From assembly GCA_934489915.1 (NCBI GenBank), contig CAKSSZ010000035.1, forward strand, positions 1 through 11,222: a stretch of 11,222 nt of DNA. The letters run 5' to 3'. The notes beneath the pieces were generated by a model. The model was given only the letters and a program-made list of their open reading frames with translations, ran no database searches and was not told the origin of the DNA. Position 1 is the stretch's first letter. Each line of letters begins with the position of its first letter. This document shows positions 1 to 7,404 of the stretch, in pieces. Position numbers and translations under genes: made by a program. The stretch comes from an uncultured Clostridia bacterium (GTDB lineage Bacteria > Bacillota > Clostridia > HGM11514).

Positions 1-716
1 AGCGACCCGCCGCCCTCCGTATCGTCCGGCGTCAGCCCCAGCTTTGCCGCTCGTTCCAAGGTCAGAACGGTGACTGCAATTTTCCCTTGTGAAAAGAGCT
101 GCATCTGCTCCACACATTCCGCCTGAAACCGAAGGCTCCCCAAGGTCACCTCCTCATACAGCCGGCGGTTGATCTCCCCCGTGTCCAGCCCCAGCTCGAT
201 CAGCCTTGCGGCAATCCGCAGGGTGCGGGGGGTGGTGTTGCTGTAGCGGAAGCTGCCGCTGTCGGTAGACAGGCCGGTATAAATCCCGGCGGCGGCGGAC
301 AGGTTCATCACCCCTGCCTCCTCCGCAAACAGATAGATCAGCTCCGCTGCCGCTGCCGCATGAGGATCCACATAAGAGACCTCCCCCATCGGCACGCCGG
401 TGGCGTGGTGGTCAATGCAGGCCGTCCGCCCCCGGAAGAGGGCTGCCCGCTTGCCCAGCCGATCCGAGTCGGCGCAGTCGATGGCGATGACCAGGTCAAA
501 TTCCTCCGGCTCTCCCCCATACACCCGATAGGACAGGGGCAGGTAGGAAAACCGAGACAGCGGCTCCTCCTCAAGTAAGATCACCGGCTCCTTGTGAAGC
601 TCCCGCAGCAGCTCCGCCATGGCATGGCAGGAGCCGATCGAGTCCCCGTCCGCCCGCACATGGGGCAGCAGGGCGATGGTGCGGGCGGCATTCACTTGTT
701 CTAAGATTCGCTTCAT
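1..716 (-). CDS. nrnA: DHH-family phosphoesterase NrnA (oligoribonuclease / pAp phosphatase), C-terminus cut by window edge
   Basis: The 238 visible codons start at ATG 716-714 and run off the left edge without a stop. Residues 19-29 carry the first DHH-superfamily metal motif (H-V-R-A-D-G-D-S-I-G-S), D80 sits in A-I-D-C-A-D-S-D, and residues 102-104 are the D-H-H triad, followed by D-P-H-A-A-A-A-A-E and a conserved T-D-S-G-S-F block with D152. This is the Mn-dependent catalytic DHH half; the DHHA1 substrate-binding half lies mostly outside the window. NrnA enzymes degrade very short RNA oligonucleotides in the cytoplasm and dephosphorylate 3'-phosphoadenosine 5'-phosphate. The start overlaps the rbfA stop as ATGA, so it is probably translationally coupled; an AAGGAG lies about 11 bases upstream, inside rbfA. 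The rbfA-nrnA order is common in Firmicutes and supports the call over other DHH proteins such as RecJ or GdpP. Confidence 0.92.
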   Translation of the reverse strand, partial: MKRILEQVNAARTIALLPHVRADGDSIGSCHAMAELLRELHKEPVILLEEEPLSRFSYLPLSYRVYGGEPEEFDLVIAIDCADSDRLGKRAALFRGRTACIDHHATGVPMGEVSYVDPHAAAAAELIYLFAEEAGVMNLSAAAGIYTGLSTDSGSFRYSNTTPRTLRIAARLIELGLDTGEINRRLYEEVTLGSLRFQAECVEQMQLFSQGKIAVTVLTLERAAKLGLTPDDTEGGGS

Positions 717-1066
717 TCCTGTTGGTCTCCTTGTACCCGATTAATCAGCCGGCAGATTCTGGCGCCCTCCGCAATGGAGTCATCCGGGTGGAACACCAGC
801 TCCGGCGTAATCCGCAGCTGCACCCGTTTTGCCACCTCCCGGCGGAGAAAATGCTTGGCACTTTCCAAGCCTGCAACGGCGTTTTTTTGTTGCTCCTCGT
901 CCCCCAGCGTGCTTACATAAACGTTGGCATAGGACAGATCACGGCTCACCGATACCCCCGTAATGCTGGTCATGGGCGGGATTCTGGGATCCTTCAGCTG
1001 TGGCAGAAGGGCACTCAGCTCCCGCTTGACCTCCTGGGAGATTCGGTCAATTCTTGCATATGACAT
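713..1066 (-). CDS. rbfA: 30S ribosome-binding factor A
   Basis: RbfA is a small cytoplasmic KH-fold protein that binds the immature 30S subunit near the 5' end of 16S rRNA and assists late maturation and cold adaptation. The 117-residue product is the usual family length. It opens with the typical helix (R-I-D-R-I-S-Q-E-V-K-R-E-L) and includes K-D-P-R-I and the S-V-S-R-D-L-S-Y-A-N-V-Y-V-S strand block, ending with the family's P-E-L-x-F-x-x-D-D-S-I-x-x-G-x-x-I segment. The ATG is preceded by a GGGAGGAG ribosome site in the 18-base gap after infB, which supports this start. It sits between infB and nrnA and shares four bases with nrnA. It is expected to be transcribed from the rimP promoter. 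Confidence 0.96.
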   Translation of the reverse strand: MSYARIDRISQEVKRELSALLPQLKDPRIPPMTSITGVSVSRDLSYANVYVSTLGDEEQQKNAVAGLESAKHFLRREVAKRVQLRITPELVFHPDDSIAEGARICRLINRVQGDQQE

Positions 1067-1084
1067 GGCTTGCTCCTCCCTGTC

Positions 1085-3379
1085 TTACTGCTCGATCTGC
1101 TCCATCACGAAGCACTCGATCACGTCGCCTTCCTTAATATCATTAAAGTTTTCAATGCCCATGCCGCATTCATAGCCGCCGGCCACTTCTTTTGCGTCGT
1201 CCTTAAACCGCTTTAAGGAATTGAGCTTGCCCTCGTGGATGACGATCCCGTCCCGCACCACGCGCACCTCGCAGTTGCGGCTGATTTTCCCGTCGGTCAC
1301 ATAGCTGCCGGCGATGGTACCCACGCCGCTGACCTTGAAGGTTGCCCGCACTTCGGCATGCCCCAGCACCGCTTCCCGGAATTTGGGATCCAGCATCCCC
1401 TTCATGGCGGCTTCCATTTCCTCAATTGCCTCGTAAATGACCCGGTACATTCTCATATCCACGCCGGTTGCCTCTGCGGTTGCCCGTGCGGACGCATCCG
1501 GACGGACGTTAAAGCCTACGATAATGGCGTTGGACGCCTGGGCTAAAATAACGTCAGACTCGGTAATCCCGCCTACGCCGCCGTGGATGGTTTTCACCCG
1601 CACCTCGTCGTTAGACAGCTTTTCCAAAGACTGCTTGACTGCCTCAAGCGACCCTGCCACGTCCGCCTTTACGATGATGTTTAATTCCTTCATTTCGCCT
1701 TCCTTAATGCAGTCAAACAGGTTATCCAAAGAAACCTTCTGCTGAGAGGCGATTTTATCGTCCTTAATTTTCTGCTTTCTTGCCTCAACGACCGCCTTTG
1801 CCTTTCTCTCATCCTCTACCACATAGAACAGGTCGCCGCCCTGGGGTGTTTCGGACAGACCGGAGATCTCCACCGGGACGGAGGGACCCGCCTCGGTAAT
1901 CCGCTTGCCCCGGAAGTCCATCATGGCTCTCACACGCCCCACTGCGGTGCCTGCCACAAGATAGTCCCCGGAGTGGAGGGTGCCGTTTTGCACCAGCACG
2001 GTAGCAACCGAGCCTTTGCCCTTATCCAGGCGGGATTCAATCACCGTACCCTTTGCCCGGCGGTTGGGGTTTGCCCGCAGCTCCTTCATATCCGCTACCA
2101 GCAGCACCATTTCCAGCAGCTGGTCAATGCCTTCCTTCTTTTTCGCAGAAACGGGAACGCAGATGGTATCGCCGCCCCATTCCTCCGGCACCAGCTCATG
2201 CTCGGTCAGCTCCTGCATAATCCGCTCCGGATTGGCGCCGTCCTTATCAATTTTATTGATCGCCACCACGATGGTGATCCCTGCCGCTTTGGCATGGTTG
2301 ATCGCCTCCACCGTTTGGGGCATTACGCCGTCGTCCGCCGCTACCACCAAAATGGCAACATCGGTCACCTGGGCGCCCCGGGCACGCATGGAGGTAAAGG
2401 CGGCGTGACCCGGCGTATCCAGGAAGGTAATGGGTCTGCCGTTGATTTCCACCACAGACGCACCGATGTGCTGGGTGATCCCCCCTGCCTCCGTTGCGGT
2501 GACATGGGTATCCCGCACAGCGTCCAACAGGGAGGTTTTCCCGTGGTCAACGTGCCCCATCACCACAACCACCGGGCTGCGGGGCTGTAAATCCTTCTCG
2601 TCGTCCTCCGTATCCTGGAAGAGCAGATCTTCCTCCGTTACAATCACTTCCGGCTCCAGGGTCACCTGGAATTCCTCCGCAATCAGGGAGGCGGTGTCAT
2701 AATCGATAATCTCGCTGACCGATGCCATCACTCCCAGCAGGAAGAGCTTTTTCACAACCTCTACCCCCGGCACGCCGATCCGCTCTGCAAATTCGCCTAC
2801 GCCGATGGTTTCCGGAATGGCGACCACCTTCGGCTCCGGCTTCTTTTCTTCCTTCACCGGGGCGGGTGCGGGCTGCTCCTTCTTCACGGTGTGGTTCTTT
2901 TGCTGCTGTTGCTGCTTGTTTCTGCCCTTTTTCAGCTTCTGCTTTTTGGGCGACTGATCCAGCAGCTGTTCCTCTGACACCAGCTGTTCAATCTTTTCCG
3001 TATCCAGCCGCTCCAGATCCACGTTGGAGGAGCGGGTATCCACATAACGCACCGCCTTGACGGGCGCCTCCTTCTGGAGGATCGGCTCCTCTGCCGGCTC
3101 CTCCGCCGGCTGCTCCGGCCGGGCAGGCGCACTCTTTGCCGCCGCTATCTTGGCGGCAGGCTTTTCTTCCGCCTGCCGATGAGAGGAAAATACCCGGTTC
3201 AAATCGTCTGTCATATTCTTCTGGGTGTAATAATCCAGCAGAATATCCAGCTCTTTTTCTTCTAATATTGTCATATGGTTTTTCAGTGTAATCCCGAACC
3301 CCTCCATGAGAGAAAGGATCTCCTTGCTGGAAACACCGAAGCCCTTACTGATTTCATGTACTCTTGGTCTGATTGCCAT
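1085..3379 (-). CDS. infB: Translation initiation factor IF-2
   Basis: IF-2 is the GTPase that brings formyl-Met-tRNA to the 30S subunit and promotes subunit joining. The 764-residue protein has an N-terminal IF2_N helical domain (about residues 4-52), then a low-complexity charged linker (about 65-185) with A-E-E-P repeats, a five-glutamine run at 156-160 and lysine clusters, and a second IF2_N domain (about 188-240). The G domain follows with G1 G-H-V-D-H-G-K-T at 275-282, a G2 threonine near 302, G3 D-T-P-G-H at 321-325, G4 N-K-I-D at 375-378 and G5 S-A-K at 411-413. The beta-barrel and C-terminal fMet-tRNA-binding domains complete it. The GGGGGTGA ribosome site of this ATG overlaps the ylxQ stop codon, so the two are closely coupled. 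Every GTPase motif is intact. Confidence 0.98.
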   Translation of the reverse strand: MAIRPRVHEISKGFGVSSKEILSLMEGFGITLKNHMTILEEKELDILLDYYTQKNMTDDLNRVFSSHRQAEEKPAAKIAAAKSAPARPEQPAEEPAEEPILQKEAPVKAVRYVDTRSSNVDLERLDTEKIEQLVSEEQLLDQSPKKQKLKKGRNKQQQQQKNHTVKKEQPAPAPVKEEKKPEPKVVAIPETIGVGEFAERIGVPGVEVVKKLFLLGVMASVSEIIDYDTASLIAEEFQVTLEPEVIVTEEDLLFQDTEDDEKDLQPRSPVVVVMGHVDHGKTSLLDAVRDTHVTATEAGGITQHIGASVVEINGRPITFLDTPGHAAFTSMRARGAQVTDVAILVVAADDGVMPQTVEAINHAKAAGITIVVAINKIDKDGANPERIMQELTEHELVPEEWGGDTICVPVSAKKKEGIDQLLEMVLLVADMKELRANPNRRAKGTVIESRLDKGKGSVATVLVQNGTLHSGDYLVAGTAVGRVRAMMDFRGKRITEAGPSVPVEISGLSETPQGGDLFYVVEDERKAKAVVEARKQKIKDDKIASQQKVSLDNLFDCIKEGEMKELNIIVKADVAGSLEAVKQSLEKLSNDEVRVKTIHGGVGGITESDVILAQASNAIIVGFNVRPDASARATAEATGVDMRMYRVIYEAIEEMEAAMKGMLDPKFREAVLGHAEVRATFKVSGVGTIAGSYVTDGKISRNCEVRVVRDGIVIHEGKLNSLKRFKDDAKEVAGGYECGMGIENFNDIKEGDVIECFVMEQIEQ

Positions 3380-3385
3380 AAAACG

Positions 3386-3691
3386 TCACCCCCGCAATTT
3401 TTTATACAACAGCGTGCAAAAGCCCTCGTCACATACCGCCACTGCGGCAATTTTCTGCCTTCCTACGCTTTTCCCGATGGTTTCCGCCATACCGTATTCC
3501 TCCCAGGGAATGTGGTAGAACCGGCATTTATTCCGATAGGCTTTCTTGGTTGCCTCGGAACAGTCCTGCGCCAGAAGCAGCAAAGCCACGCTGCCCTCCC
3601 GCGCTTTTTGAGAAATCAGATCGAAGCCCACCGCCGTTTTATTCGCCCGGCGTGCCAGCCCCAGAACGGACAGCACCTCATCCTGCTTCAT
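3386..3691 (-). CDS. ylxQ: L7Ae/L30e-family RNA-binding protein YlxQ
   Basis: This 101-residue protein belongs to the L7Ae/L30e/S12e/Gadd45 family of K-turn RNA-binding proteins that Firmicutes encode between ylxR and infB. It shows the N-terminal L-x-L-A-R-R-A-N-K block, an x-V-G-F-D segment, the A-L-L-L-L-A-Q-D-C-S core strand and helix, and the C-terminal I-A-A-V-A-V-C-D-E-G-F segment. Its exact cellular role is not settled; ribosome-associated or RNase P-related RNA binding is the usual proposal. The start codon overlaps the ylxR stop as ATGA and has only a weak upstream GGAG, which points to coupled translation. The downstream infB ribosome site overlaps its stop. Confidence 0.92.
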   Translation of the reverse strand: MKQDEVLSVLGLARRANKTAVGFDLISQKAREGSVALLLLAQDCSEATKKAYRNKCRFYHIPWEEYGMAETIGKSVGRQKIAAVAVCDEGFCTLLYKKLRG

Positions 3692-3951
3692 ACGGACAGC
3701 TCACGCTCCAATCCGGCATAGATTTCCTCGGAAACGGCTCTTCCGAACGCCCGCTGCAGCCGCCCTGACTTTTTTGCCTTTTGCAGGCATGCTGCCGCCG
3801 GACAAAGGTATGCGCCGCGGCCGTCCGCCTTCCCGGTGGGGTCTAAAAAAACCGCCCCCTCCTTGTTGCATACCACCCGGATCAATTCTGCCTTCGGTCT
3901 GCGTGTGCCGCAGCCGACGCACATCCGCTCCGGTTGTCTTTTCTGGGTCAT
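3688..3951 (-). CDS. ylxR: YlxR/RnpM family RNA-binding protein (RNase P modulator)
   Basis: YlxR is a small basic protein that is widespread between nusA and ylxQ; in Bacillus it has been linked to RNase P and renamed RnpM. The 87-residue product carries the family signatures C-V-G-C at residues 11-14 and D-G-R-G-A-Y-L-C at 43-50, plus a lysine/arginine-rich second half. The frame is open further upstream to 4029 and overlaps the end of nusA, but the ATG at 3951 has a textbook AGGAGG with about seven bases of spacing and leaves the family's normal length, so I chose that start. It ends in a four-base overlap with ylxQ. Both C-x-x-C cysteines are present. Confidence 0.94.
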   Translation of the reverse strand: MTQKRQPERMCVGCGTRRPKAELIRVVCNKEGAVFLDPTGKADGRGAYLCPAAACLQKAKKSGRLQRAFGRAVSEEIYAGLERELSV

Positions 3952-3991
3952 GAAAAAGCCTCCTCCTGTTCCCCTGCCTGTTTGAGCGGGG

Positions 3992-5050
3992 TTATTCCTG
4001 CTCTGCTTCCTCCGGCTCCGCTGCTTCATCCGGCTGAATATCGATCTTCCACCCGGTCAGCTTGGCTGCCAGGCAGGCGTTCTGCCCCTTTTTCCCGATG
4101 GCGAGGGACAGCTGAAATGCCGGCACAGTCACCCGGCAGGTTTTTTCCTCTGCGTCCAGCACTTCTACCGAAATCACCTTTGCCGGATTTAAGCTTTCCT
4201 TAATGTATTCCACCGGATCGTCACTGTATTGAATGATATCGATTTTCTCGCCCTTTAATTCGTCCATCACCATCTGCACCCGTGCGCCGTGATTGCCCAC
4301 GCAGGAGCCGATGGGATCCACATTGGGGTTGGACGACCAAACCGCCATTTTGGTACGAGAACCGGGATCCCGGGACAGGCTCTTGATTTCCACCGTGCCG
4401 TCCCGCACCTCAGGCACCTCAATTTCAAACAAGCGCTTCACCAGCCCCACATGGGAGCGGCTGACCACCACCCGGGGACCCTTGGTGGTTTTGCGCACCT
4501 CGGCAACGTAAAGCCGGATCCGCTCTCCCGGGTGATAGCTTTCCCCCTCCACCTGTTCATCCGGCGGGATAACCGTTTCAAAGCCGTCAATTTCTACAAT
4601 CACGTTCCGCTTTTCCGTCCGTTTGACCACGCCGCTGACCATCTCATGCTCCATGTGGGAAAACCGGGAATAAACCTGCTCCCGCTCCGCCTCACGGATC
4701 CGCTGCACCACCACCTGCTTTGCCGTCTGGGCGGCGATGCGGCCGTAAGAGGTGGGGGTTGCGTCATATTCGGCAATGTCCCCGATCTCATATTTCTGGC
4801 TGTAACGGCGGGCGTCCTCCAAGGAGATCTCGGTCTGCGGATTGACCACCTCCGCCACAACCTCCTTGCTCACAAACAGGCGGATGGAGCCGGTCTCCCG
4901 GTCAATTTCCGCCCGCACCTGCTGGTTGGAGCCGTAATCTTTTTTAAATGCAGTCACCAGGGCCGCTTCTACCGCTTCTAACAGAATATCCTTGCTGATA
5001 TTCTTTTCCCGGGCGATGGCGTCCAGGGCTTGAATAAACTCTGCGTTCAT
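3992..5050 (-). CDS. nusA: Transcription termination/antitermination factor NusA
   Basis: NusA binds RNA polymerase near the RNA exit channel, enhances pausing and hairpin-dependent termination, and takes part in antitermination. The 352-residue protein has the N-terminal polymerase-binding domain (about 1-125), an S1 domain (about 135-200), KH1 with G-N-H-G at 252-255 and KH2 with G-K-K-G at 319-322, then a short acidic tail. It lacks the C-terminal acidic repeats of proteobacterial NusA, which is normal for Firmicutes. An AGGGGG ribosome site lies in the 15-base gap after rimP. It is the second gene of the operon read from the promoter at 5639-5667. Confidence 0.98.
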   Translation of the reverse strand: MNAEFIQALDAIAREKNISKDILLEAVEAALVTAFKKDYGSNQQVRAEIDRETGSIRLFVSKEVVAEVVNPQTEISLEDARRYSQKYEIGDIAEYDATPTSYGRIAAQTAKQVVVQRIREAEREQVYSRFSHMEHEMVSGVVKRTEKRNVIVEIDGFETVIPPDEQVEGESYHPGERIRLYVAEVRKTTKGPRVVVSRSHVGLVKRLFEIEVPEVRDGTVEIKSLSRDPGSRTKMAVWSSNPNVDPIGSCVGNHGARVQMVMDELKGEKIDIIQYSDDPVEYIKESLNPAKVISVEVLDAEEKTCRVTVPAFQLSLAIGKKGQNACLAAKLTGWKIDIQPDEAAEPEEAEQE

Positions 5051-5065
5051 GATGTTCCCCCTATA

Positions 5066-5536
5066 TTATTTTTTCTTGTTCGGTTCATTAAAATCCGGCG
5101 TGAGCCGAACGTCCACAACCTTTTCAAAGGTCACGTCCCCGTCCGGACCGGACAGGGTTACGGCGCCCTTTTCATAGCCGCTCAGCACGCCCTCTAACTG
5201 CCGCTTCCCGTTCCACGGGGTATACAACCGCACTGTGACCGGCTGCCCCAGATAAGCGGCAAAATGCTCCGGGCGGGTAAGCTTGCGGTCAATGCCCGGA
5301 GAGGATACCTCTAAATAGTAGCTTTGTGTAATGGGGTCGGCCTCGTCCAGCCAATCAGAAAGAGGCTTGCTCACCGCCTCGCAATCGTCCGTACTGACGC
5401 CGCCCTCCTTGTCAATCACAATCCGTAAAAACCAATTGACCCCCTCTTTGACAAATTCCACGTCGTAAAGAGAGCAGCCTGCCCGGGCAGCCATCGGCTC
5501 TGCCGCCGCCCAAACAATTGATTCGATTTTTGACAT
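5066..5536 (-). CDS. rimP: Ribosome maturation factor RimP
   Basis: RimP binds the free 30S subunit and helps assemble its head region (S19 and S12 incorporation in studied species). The 156-residue product is the usual size and includes the family signature Y-Y-L-E-V-S-S-P-G-I-D-R-x-L in the middle, with an N-terminal alpha/beta domain (C-S-L-Y-D-V-E-F then L-R-I-V-I-D) and a C-terminal Sm-like barrel. The ATG at 5536 is preceded by TGGAGG about four bases away. It is the first gene of the rimP-nusA-infB operon, about 95 bases downstream of the inferred transcription start. Confidence 0.96.
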   Translation of the reverse strand: MSKIESIVWAAAEPMAARAGCSLYDVEFVKEGVNWFLRIVIDKEGGVSTDDCEAVSKPLSDWLDEADPITQSYYLEVSSPGIDRKLTRPEHFAAYLGQPVTVRLYTPWNGKRQLEGVLSGYEKGAVTLSGPDGDVTFEKVVDVRLTPDFNEPNKKK

Positions 5537-5585
5537 GCTTCCTCCACCCTTCTCCGAGCGTTGTGTTTTTCCTCAGATAAACAAG

Positions 5586-5611
5586 AATGAGTGGATTCGC
5601 ACCCACTCATT
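5586..5611 (-). ncRNA. GNRA-capped hairpin in the rimP-nusA leader
   Basis: The minus-strand transcript can fold an 11-bp stem closed by the tetraloop GCGA (GNRA class). The arms are AATGAGTGGGT and ATCCACTCATT; ten pairs are Watson-Crick and one is G-U. On the opposite strand that G-U becomes an A-C mismatch, so the structure fits the transcribed RNA better. It begins about 20 bases after the inferred start site and has no following U-tract, so it does not look like a terminator. Possible roles are transcript stability, protein binding or a docking tetraloop; none is demonstrated. Confidence 0.6.
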
Positions 5612-5638
5612 ACCATTCTTTATCATGAAGTCTATTAT

Positions 5639-5667
5639 AGTATACCACACTTTTCCGAAAAATGCAA
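5639..5667 (-). promoter_or_regulatory. Sigma-A promoter of the rimP-nusA-infB operon
   Basis: On the minus strand, -35 TTGCAT (5662-5667) is separated by exactly 17 bases from -10 TATACT (5639-5644). A second TATAAT-like hexamer overlaps five bases downstream but is badly spaced. Transcription is expected to start near 5632, giving a leader of roughly 95 bases before rimP. The preceding gene rsmI ends at 5709 on the same strand. Confidence 0.75.
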
Positions 5668-5708
5668 GTTTTTTTTAAAACTTTTTTCATAATTTCAGAA
5701 AAATCGGC

Positions 5709-6545
5709 TCAGTTCCCTTCCTCCTCCCGAGCAAGTGTCAATGCGTAGACCTCCCGTTTGGGGAGCTGCCGCTCTGAGGCCACCTGCCGGATGGCGTCCT
5801 TTTTGGGTACGCCGGAGGAAATCAGCTCCTCCAGCCGCTCAGCCGGGGATTGGGCAAAGGTTTGTTCCTGCTTGCCACAGCCCTCTAAAATCAGCACAAA
5901 TTCCCCTTTGGGGGGCGTTTCCTCATAGTGCGCCAGGGCCTGTGATAGGGTGGTGTTCACAATTTCTTCATGGAGCTTGGTCATCTCCCGCGCCAGTGCC
6001 AGGCGCCGATCCCCTAAAATCCGCAGCATATCCCCTAAGGTGGCGGTCAGCTTGTGAGGTGCTTCATAAAAAATCATGGTGCGCTCCTCCCCCCGCAGGC
6101 TTTCCAGATGCTCCCGCCGCCCCTTTTTGTTGACGGTCAGAAAGCCCTCAAAGCAAAACCGGCCTGTCGGCAGCCCGCCTGCTGCCAGGGCAGACACCGC
6201 CGCACAAGGCCCCGGGATGGGGCTGACCGGGATCCCATGCTCATGGCACAGCCGCACCAGATCCTCCCCCGGGTCGGAGATGGCGGGCATGCCTGCGTCG
6301 GTAATCAGCGCAATGTTCTCCCCTGCCAGCAGCTTTTGAATCAACTGCTCTCCCCGCTCCCGCTTGTTATGCTCAAAATAGCTGACCATCGGCTTGGAAA
6401 TTTCAAAATGCCGGAGCAGCTTTAAGCTATGGCGGGTATCCTCCGCCGCAATCAGATCCACCGAACGGAGGGTTTCCACCGCACGGGGAGAAAAATCAGA
6501 CAGATTGCCAATCGGCGTTCCGCACAAATAAAGGCGACCGCTCAT
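5709..6545 (-). CDS. rsmI: 16S rRNA 2'-O-ribose C1402 methyltransferase RsmI
   Basis: RsmI transfers a methyl group from SAM to the 2'-OH of C1402 in the 16S rRNA decoding centre. The 278-residue protein shows the tetrapyrrole-methylase fold signatures: G-T-P-I-G-N-L at 9-15, A-A-E-D-T-R at 33-38, the T-D-A-G-M-P-A-I-S-D-P-G loop at 82-93 and I-P-G-P-C-A at 110-115. Two residues (A88 and C114) depart from the commoner L and S but are conservative. The C-terminal helical segment (V-P-K-K-D-A-I-R-Q-V-A) is also typical. The start overlaps the trmN6-like stop as ATGA, with GGGAGG about eight bases upstream, so it is coupled to that gene. Confidence 0.96.
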   Translation of the reverse strand: MSGRLYLCGTPIGNLSDFSPRAVETLRSVDLIAAEDTRHSLKLLRHFEISKPMVSYFEHNKRERGEQLIQKLLAGENIALITDAGMPAISDPGEDLVRLCHEHGIPVSPIPGPCAAVSALAAGGLPTGRFCFEGFLTVNKKGRREHLESLRGEERTMIFYEAPHKLTATLGDMLRILGDRRLALAREMTKLHEEIVNTTLSQALAHYEETPPKGEFVLILEGCGKQEQTFAQSPAERLEELISSGVPKKDAIRQVASERQLPKREVYALTLAREEEGN

Positions 6546-7285
6546 GTCCTAACCCTCCCGTAAATTTGATCGATTTCCGGGCTGTAACGCCCGCTTTCTT
6601 CATAAATGGTCAAGGGGGGCAGCAGCCGCAGCCCGCTCTTGCCCCCGCGCATTGCCTCCACCAGCAGCATGGAGGCCTCCGCTCCGGGCTTGGGGTAGAC
6701 CGGCCGGAATCGCTTCGGCTCCAGCCCCCGCTCCCGCAGCCCGCAAAGTAGATCCTCCATCCGGTGAGGGCGGTGGATCATACACACCCGCCCCCCCGGG
6801 CGCACTGCCCATGCGGCGGCGTCCAGCACATCCGCCAGGGTGCAGCGCACCTCATGCCGCGCCCAGGCGACCTCGTCCCGTTCATTCAAAAGCCCGCTCC
6901 CTGCCTTCATATAAGGAGGGTTGCAGGTCACCAGATCCGCCTCGCTGCCCGGCAAGCTGCTCCGGAACTCCTTCACGTCCCCCCACAGCACAGAAACCCG
7001 ATCGGAAAGCCCGTTCCGCTCCACGCTCCGCCGGAACAGACTGCAATTCCGCTCCGAAAGCTCCACCCCGGTCACCTGTGCCACCCGGGTTTTACACGCC
7101 AATAAAATAGGAATGATCCCGTTCCCGGCGCACAAGTCCACCACCCGCTCTCCCGGGCAAGCCGCCGCAAAATCTGCCAGCAGCACGGCGTCCACCCCAA
7201 AGCAAAACTGCCGCTGATCCTGATAGATCCCTGCGCCGCCCAGCTGCAAATCATCCCAACGTTCCCATTGATTTTGTTGCTCCAT
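6542..7285 (-). CDS. trmN6: TrmN6/YabB-like tRNA1(Val) adenine-N6 methyltransferase
   Basis: This is a Rossmann-fold SAM-dependent N6-adenine methyltransferase of the TrmN6/YfiC (COG4123) type, predicted to modify an adenine in tRNA. Residues 48-63 form the SAM-binding motif I (V-V-D-L-C-A-G-N-G-I-I), E75 begins motif II, and N-P-P-Y at 122-125 is the catalytic motif IV. The N-terminal L-x-x-x-G-x-x-I-Y-Q-x-x-x-x-F-x-F-G-x-D-A-V-L-L block is characteristic of the family. The frame is open to a TTG at 7342, but the ATG at 7285 has AGGAGG directly upstream and the extra residues would span a hairpin, so I chose 247 residues. It is coupled to rsmI. In Bacillus, yabB and rsmI also adjoin with yazA between them; no yazA is seen here. 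The exact tRNA target is inferred. Confidence 0.88.
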   Translation of the reverse strand: MEQQNQWERWDDLQLGGAGIYQDQRQFCFGVDAVLLADFAAACPGERVVDLCAGNGIIPILLACKTRVAQVTGVELSERNCSLFRRSVERNGLSDRVSVLWGDVKEFRSSLPGSEADLVTCNPPYMKAGSGLLNERDEVAWARHEVRCTLADVLDAAAWAVRPGGRVCMIHRPHRMEDLLCGLRERGLEPKRFRPVYPKPGAEASMLLVEAMRGGKSGLRLLPPLTIYEESGRYSPEIDQIYGRVRT

Positions 7286-7298
7286 GCTACCTCCTATG

Positions 7299-7321
7299 GG
7301 GGCTTTTTTAAAAAACGCCCC
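7299..7321 (-). other. Bulged stem-loop just upstream of the trmN6 ribosome site
   Basis: The minus-strand RNA reads GGGGC, a bulged G, six U, six A, then GCCCC, so the five G/C pairs and at least four A/U pairs can form a hairpin. It ends about seven bases before the AGGAGG of trmN6. No U-tract follows, so it is not a standard terminator. It could affect translation or RNA processing; function unknown. Confidence 0.4.
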
Positions 7322-7347
7322 GTGCAGAAAGCTGTTTTCCAACCGTT

Positions 7348-7395
7348 AAAAACCCCAAAAGGGGTTGCAGCAAATGCCTTGCCGCAACCCCTTTT
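7348..7395 (-). terminator. Intrinsic terminator after the ferredoxin gene
   Basis: Positions 7357-7395 form a 17-bp stem with one G-U pair and a five-base loop; the lower arm begins AAAAGGGGTTGC and the other ends GCAACCCCTTTT. In the minus-strand transcript the U-tract is TTTT, then GGGG, then TTTTT (7348-7352). It begins about ten bases after the ferredoxin stop. The interrupted U-tract and the possible CCCC/GGGG side hairpin suggest termination may be incomplete, which would let transcription reach trmN6-rsmI, for which I see no clear promoter. The A-rich left flank could also make it work on the other strand. Confidence 0.85.
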
Positions 7396-7404
7396 GCCTA
7401 CACA

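Noticed and set aside
1973..2590. Long plus-strand open frame opposite infB (about 205 codons)
   Set aside because: It is rich in histidine, has no family motifs, and lies wholly opposite a verified IF-2 coding frame; it is a codon-bias shadow.
2880..3180. Low-complexity segment of infB as a tandem repeat or inserted element
   Set aside because: Charged, proline/glutamine-rich linkers between the two IF2_N domains are normal and variable in IF-2.
3952..4029. Upstream extension of ylxR into the end of nusA
   Set aside because: The ATG at 3951 has an ideal AGGAGG and gives the normal family length; the extension is basic low-complexity sequence overlapping nusA.
4289..4981. Plus-strand open frame of 230 codons opposite nusA
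   Set aside because: It has no recognisable domain or ribosome site and lies opposite intact NusA; shadow frame.
5666..5683. AT-only hairpin (AAGTTTT / AAAACTT) after rsmI as a terminator
   Set aside because: The stem is almost all A-T pairs and overlaps the rimP -35 box; the T-run is interrupted by GCA. It may be chance in an AT-rich promoter region, so rsmI has no convincing terminator.
7286..7342. TTG-initiated longer form of the TrmN6-like protein
   Set aside because: There is no ribosome site at the TTG, and the extension would cross a hairpin; ATG 7285 has AGGAGG and starts at the conserved family region.
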